From the NCBI RefSeq assembly GCF_000368065.1, contig NZ_KB851200.1, forward strand, positions 1 through 64,000: DNA of 64,000 nucleotides, in the 5' to 3' direction. Under the pieces are notes generated by a model. The model saw only the letters and a list, made by a program, of their open reading frames with translations, was not told the DNA's origin and searched no databases. How positions within the stretch are numbered: position 1 is the first letter of the stretch; each line of letters begins with the position of its first letter. The position numbers were made by a program, and so were the translations under genes. Of the stretch, positions 60,706 to 64,000 are shown piece by piece. The stretch is from Acinetobacter seifertii (lineage in GTDB: Bacteria > Pseudomonadota > Gammaproteobacteria > Pseudomonadales > Moraxellaceae).

Positions 60706-60963
60706 CTACTCCTTCATACACTGATAGGACACATTGACCATATCCATCTGGAAGGATTCAGTTTGTTGTAAGGTGTAGATATTTTCTTTCAGTCCACCCT
60801 CACCATATTTCTTTTCAAGTTTGTCGTAGATGCATGAACAAGTGCTGTCATTAATGCCGCCTGTTTTACAACCACTGATAAACTGGCGTTCGGTTTTGCT
60901 GGCACAGCCTGATGCTAGAAGTGCAACTGAGACAACAATGAGTGAAGTTTGAATTTTCATCAT
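60706..60963 (-). CDS. Small Cys-rich island lipoprotein (85 aa)
   Basis: 85 residues, lipoprotein signal (QTSLIVVSVALLASGC, Cys20) and four further cysteines (GCKTGG, STCSC, SYQCMKE) that could form two disulphides. First gene of the minus-strand operon. A start at the next ATG (60960) is equally possible. Function unknown. Confidence 0.75.
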   Translation of the reverse strand: MMKIQTSLIVVSVALLASGCASKTERQFISGCKTGGINDSTCSCIYDKLEKKYGEGGLKENIYTLQQTESFQMDMVNVSYQCMKE

Positions 60964-61167
60964 TTCCCCTAATTTTTATTGTGTTATTTGATGTGTAATA
61001 TATTTTGCTGAATTGACTAAAGTGTAGATCTGAAAAAGCTTTCCAAGGCTAGATAGCGTTTAGATCAGTCAAATAAGCAAAAAATTTTGAAAGTTGCTAT
61101 TGCAACAGAGGAATAGAAAATCGTTTTAGGGAAAATAATATAGATAGAAAGTGCTGAGTCATGGTGA

Positions 61168-61368
61168 CTACTCCTTTTGTATGAAAGAGAGTCTTACCAA
61201 ATTACTGTCAAATAATGGTGGCAAGACTGGGCGGGTTGACAGACTGATACAAAAGGAAATCAGCGCACGCAAGCGTGCCCCTCCCAGTCTCACCGTAAAG
61301 GCGTGACTTAAGAGAACGCACAAAACCATCACAGCGTTGTTGTGCGCCTTTTGTAAACGGTCTGTCAA
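61168..61368 (-). CDS. Possible Ash/Icd-like small protein overlapping the structured region
   Basis: 66 residues: MTDRLQKAHNNAVMVLCVLL, then HAFTVRLGGARLRAL. The H-A-F-x-V-R-L-G-G-x-R pattern resembles the Ash and host-division-inhibitor Icd-like ORFs of P1/P4-type elements as I remember them. The DNA is at the same time heavily structured, so the conservation may reflect RNA rather than protein. Expression is not certain. Confidence 0.4.
   Translation of the reverse strand: MTDRLQKAHNNAVMVLCVLLSHAFTVRLGGARLRALISFCISLSTRPVLPPLFDSNLVRLSFIQKE
61224..61368. ncRNA. Highly structured non-coding segment, candidate immunity RNA or replication origin
   Basis: TTGACAGAC...CAAAAGG (61236-61256) is inverted as CCTTTTG...GTCTGTCAA (61347-61368), closing about 130 nt. 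Inside are GCACGC/GCGTGC (61265-61270 with 61273-61278) and CGCACAA/TTGTGCG (61317-61323 with 61340-61346). AGACTGGG (61224-61231) can pair with CCCAGTCT (61283-61290), overlapping the outer stem, a pseudoknot or switch-like alternative. P4 has a comparable CI immunity RNA near its ash ORF. Confidence 0.55.
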
Positions 61369-61564
61369 AACCGACTGACGATGTAGGTCAGCAGTCGAAT
61401 GATAAAATTAAGGGTGAGTTTAGTCAATCGAGGTTATGAAAATATATAAATAAATCAATAATTTTATTATTTTTAATACACTAGTACTTTTTCAATTTTA
61501 AGTAATATAATTCTGGTGTCTAAAATAGTAAATTATCTGAAAATTCAAAAAATTAGGGGGATAT

Positions 61565-63712
61565 ATGAATTTTAAATTACTTAAAGTACGACTAGATAGA
61601 ATTAAAACTCAAAAACATACACTTACTCCAGAAGATATGTTGATGTTAGTTACTCAAGAAAAAGCTGATCTTAATTCGGGGTTTTTCTCTCGCTTATTTA
61701 GTGTGACTATTCCACAAAAATGGGAATTTTCTATCAATTCATCTGAGGAAATTGGCGTTGCTTTAGAATTGGTTGAATTGATTGAAACAGTATTTATCCC
61801 TCACTATCAGGGGCATGCAAAAAATTATGCTTGGTTAGAGCAATGTATTTTATTCAAACTCAAGCATCAAGCGTCGATGAATATTTCTGAATTAGTCAGT
61901 CGGTATTTATCGAAGATTGAAAAAAGTGAACATTTACAGATTAGTCGAGAGATCTTAAAAATTTTATTTGAGCGTGAGCCTAGCAATGCTGTCATTAAAG
62001 CACAGGCGATAGTGTACAAACGTAGTCAAATCTATACTAGCGCTATAGAAAAGTTTGAGTACTATTTTGAGCATTGTTCTTATCAAGAAACATTATATTT
62101 TGATTATCTTGAATGTTTAATAATGCGGAAGAATGTTATCTATAATCAGGAAAAAGGAGAGTTTGGTGATTTGCAATATGCTGTATATTTACTTTGCTCT
62201 ATAGACGATGCGAAAGATAGAGCATTACAAGGGAATCTACTCAATCGTGCTATAACAGCCCTTTTACCAGAAGACGTTATTGCAACTCGTCCTGAAGATA
62301 CGAATTTCTTAGCTGACATGGGACGTGGGCTAAATAGTTTTAGTAAGGGAGTTGGTACATTTTTTGGAGGGCGTGATTCGCAGATTCCATATAGTGAAGG
62401 AATTATTGCGAGTGCACCAAAACTTTTGAAAAATAAAAAAATTGTTGAGTGTCTTAACCAAAATCAAAAAGCACAAAAAGAGCTAGAAAAAATATTATCT
62501 GATCAAGGGCTAAAGGTGGGTGTGGGCTTAACGGCATCCGCATATTCTTTAGGATTAATTTGGGATTATGCACATATTGATCCATCTGTATTAGATGCAT
62601 TGAGCTTTGCATCAAAAGGAAATCCTGAAAACTTAAATACTTTACAAGACATTTCAGCGAATACACTAGATAGTGCAGGAGCAGTGACTCGTTTAACTGG
62701 TTATGTTGCTGAACAACAGGTTGCACTGAATTTACAACAACAAGGACATACAGTTGAATTTCCCGATAGCGCAAACCAAGCTGGTTATGATTTGATTGTT
62801 GATGGCACACCGATGCAAGTTAAGTGCTCAATGGATGCTGATTATGTATTAAGTCATTTTGATAAGTATCCAGATATTCCAGTGATTGTGAACAGTGAAC
62901 TTGCAGAGCAGCTAGGTAATCATCCGATGGTGTTAGTGGATACCACTTTAAGCTATGAAGCTGTTCAGGAAACTACTGGTGTAGGACTAGAGCAAGTTTC
63001 AGATTTTGCGGATGTAGGAGATATGCTACCAATCCCACTATTAACGATTGGTTTAGCGGCATATCGTAATTATGGTGATTTTAATTCAGGTAAAGTGGAT
63101 GGCGAGCAATACTTAAAAAATGTTGGCAAAGAAACTGCTGCAATTGCTGGAGGTGCAATGACAGGGTCAATGCTACTCGGCGCATTAGCAGGTCTTGCTA
63201 CAGGTGGTGTTGGAGTCATTGTTGCGAGTGGTATTGGTGCATATATGGGAGGGGTTGCTGGTTCTACAGGTGCAAATAGTATGAATCGAGAAGCCTTGTG
63301 TAATCAGAGAGATATCGTAGTGAAATTACTCATTGAATTCGCAGCGTGGTTCAATGAAAATTTATTGGTTCATCGAACAAATGTGCTATTCAAACAGCTA
63401 CAAAGTTTTGAAACTCATATGTTGAATAATGCTGATCGTATTATTACTTTTAGTACTTTATTGATCTATCAACATGAAGCTTATATGCGTGCCTATCATC
63501 TGAACCAATGGATATTACATAAGTTGCAAAAAGGTAATGAAATGGAAAAGGTTCAAGCTGGTTGGGTGGCTATTGATGAGTCAAGTAATTTTATATCAGT
63601 TGATCTACAGCCAAAAATTAATGAAATTAATCGTCAATTAGAGATTTATAGGGAACTTGCCAAACCTGATTCAGCACAGCCTAATCGTACTCATCAGCTT
63701 AAACCTGCTTGA
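61565..63712 (+). CDS. PD-(D/E)XK nuclease-domain protein with glycine-zipper membrane segment, possible defence effector
   Basis: 715 residues in three parts. Residues 1-~235 are helical, TPR-like in rhythm (AIVYKRSQIYTSAIEKFEYYFEHCSYQETLYFDYLECL). Residues ~372-460 carry a restriction-endonuclease-like motif: Glu383 (GYVAEQQVALNLQQQG), Asp409 (AGYDLIVDG) and Gln418-x-Lys420 (PMQVKCSM), i.e. E...D-x(8)-QxK. Residues ~522-572 are a Gly/Ala-rich double hydrophobic segment (AAIAGGAMTGSMLLGALAG, GVGVIVASGIGAYMGGVAG) like a glycine zipper. The tail is helical. Satellite islands commonly carry anti-phage genes here. The function is an inference. Confidence 0.7.
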   Translation: MNFKLLKVRLDRIKTQKHTLTPEDMLMLVTQEKADLNSGFFSRLFSVTIPQKWEFSINSSEEIGVALELVELIETVFIPHYQGHAKNYAWLEQCILFKLKHQASMNISELVSRYLSKIEKSEHLQISREILKILFEREPSNAVIKAQAIVYKRSQIYTSAIEKFEYYFEHCSYQETLYFDYLECLIMRKNVIYNQEKGEFGDLQYAVYLLCSIDDAKDRALQGNLLNRAITALLPEDVIATRPEDTNFLADMGRGLNSFSKGVGTFFGGRDSQIPYSEGIIASAPKLLKNKKIVECLNQNQKAQKELEKILSDQGLKVGVGLTASAYSLGLIWDYAHIDPSVLDALSFASKGNPENLNTLQDISANTLDSAGAVTRLTGYVAEQQVALNLQQQGHTVEFPDSANQAGYDLIVDGTPMQVKCSMDADYVLSHFDKYPDIPVIVNSELAEQLGNHPMVLVDTTLSYEAVQETTGVGLEQVSDFADVGDMLPIPLLTIGLAAYRNYGDFNSGKVDGEQYLKNVGKETAAIAGGAMTGSMLLGALAGLATGGVGVIVASGIGAYMGGVAGSTGANSMNREALCNQRDIVVKLLIEFAAWFNENLLVHRTNVLFKQLQSFETHMLNNADRIITFSTLLIYQHEAYMRAYHLNQWILHKLQKGNEMEKVQAGWVAIDESSNFISVDLQPKINEINRQLEIYRELAKPDSAQPNRTHQLKPA

Positions 63713-63875
63713 GTGTTGGAATAATATTGATAGTTGTATTTGAAATAAAAAATTGGAGAGATTATTTACTAATTGAATTAGTAAATTAAAAGTTATTCCA
63801 AATAATTTCAGACACATAATATCCTAATGAGAATCATGAAACTCTTTTGAGTTCTTCATGAAAATATGAAAACAA

Positions 63876-63901
63876 AGTCTGCCATCGAGCAGGCTTTTTT
63901 T
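63876..63901 (+). terminator. Terminator-like hairpin after the 715-aa gene
   Basis: AGTCTGC (63876-63882) pairs with GCAGGCT (63889-63895) with one G-T pair, followed by a T-run, about 165 bp after the stop codon. Confidence 0.65.
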
Positions 63902-63927
63902 ATGCACAAAATTTAAGGAGTCGAGCT

Positions 63928-64000
63928 ATGAGCTTGAGCTGTCCCTTTTGCCATTCAACGAATGTGATATTGGTTGAAGCAAGTACACAACAATCAAATA
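63928..64000 (+). CDS. Zinc-ribbon-type protein, N-terminal fragment (runs off the window)
   Basis: ATG 63928 with AAGGAG seven bases upstream (63915-63920). The visible 24 residues (MSLSCPFCHSTNVILVEAST...) contain a CPFC zinc-knuckle pair typical of the first half of a zinc ribbon. The rest lies outside the window. Confidence 0.65.
   Translation, partial: MSLSCPFCHSTNVILVEASTQQSN

Larger units (their letters stand above)
60964..61564. other. Island intergenic region around the structured segment
   Basis: About 600 bp without a confident protein gene. It holds the upstream region of the minus-strand lipoprotein operon, the structured segment listed separately, and an AT-rich tract (61410-61560) that should carry the promoter of the 715-aa gene; AGGGGG stands about five bases before that ATG. 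Confidence 0.5.
52814..64000. mobile_element. Integrated satellite/phage-like genomic island at tRNA-Ser (left part)
   Basis: The P4-type integrase lies directly beside the tRNA, followed by AlpA, HTH and RHH regulators, an HUH replication protein, a small envelope operon, a structured RNA region and a nuclease-domain protein, with no phage structural genes. The composition is more AT-rich and less familiar than the chromosomal core before it. I found no second copy of the tRNA 3' end in the window, so the right boundary (attR) is outside. Confidence 0.8.

Noticed and set aside
61224..61368. CRISPR array
   Set aside because: The repeats are inverted and nested, not direct and evenly spaced. 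I saw no CRISPR-like direct-repeat array anywhere in the window.

Overview
The window is a stretch of an Acinetobacter chromosome, most likely of the A. baumannii/calcoaceticus complex. This rests on low-GC coding sequence, a Bap-type giant adhesin, the gene order carA-carB-greA, yhbY//rlmE-ftsH-folP and glpK-glpD//pckG, and an Acinetobacter-like IS1 element. The assignment comes from recognising families and gene order, not from a database search.

Layout. 1-3.3 kb: 3' end of a giant type I-secreted adhesin with four near-identical Ig-like repeats. 3.4-6.8 kb: a CapA-type (poly-gamma-glutamate-like) operon whose first gene is split by an in-frame TAG. 6.8-10 kb: small accessory genes (metzincin lipoprotein, alkyltransferase-like protein, a frameshifted secreted protein, UspA, a xenobiotic acetyltransferase). 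10-20.7 kb: housekeeping block greA, carB, carA, a coiled-coil protein, a DOMON-like protein, yhbY, rlmE, ftsH, folP. 20.8-25.8 kb: a small gene interrupted by TGA, two identical tRNA-Leu(UAA) genes flanking a Tat-exported PhoD phosphatase, tRNA-Cys, folD, a hairpin repeat and a methyltransferase. 26-37 kb: MHS transporter, glycerol catabolism (glpK, glpD), gluconeogenic pckG, lipid kinase plus phosphoesterase, and groES-groEL behind a sigma-32-type promoter. 37-48 kb: dgkA, a secreted metallo-beta-lactamase-fold enzyme, glpQ-type phosphodiesterase, an RND pump, DUF4112, htpX, lytic transglycosylase, a cluster of DnaA-box-like sites before ttcA, and an SCP2 protein. 48.2-52.4 kb: a complete IS1-family insertion with 8-bp target duplication, an MltF-like transglycosylase, an atypical AT-rich KAS III-like enzyme, and greB.

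From 52.8 kb to the right edge lies an integrated mobile island next to tRNA-Ser(UGA): P4-type tyrosine integrase, AlpA-like excisionase/regulator, a coiled-coil protein, a putative RHH protein divergent from a tandem winged-helix protein with a large dyad and short repeats between them, an inovirus Gp2/YagK-YfjJ-type HUH replication protein, a four-gene envelope operon that includes a 46-aa membrane protein, a highly structured non-coding segment that overlaps an Ash/Icd-like small ORF, and a 715-aa protein carrying a PD-(D/E)XK nuclease motif followed by glycine-zipper membrane helices. The right end of the island is not in the window. It resembles a P4-like/phage-inducible satellite that uses an HUH replicase instead of the P4 alpha primase. 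The 715-aa protein is the best candidate for an undescribed (possibly anti-phage) effector.

Three chromosomal genes look broken by single events: the TAG in the CapA-operon gene, a one-base frameshift in the secreted protein near 8.34 kb, and the TGA in the small secreted protein near 21.24 kb. Together they suggest recent decay, strain-specific inactivation or, less likely, sequencing error.
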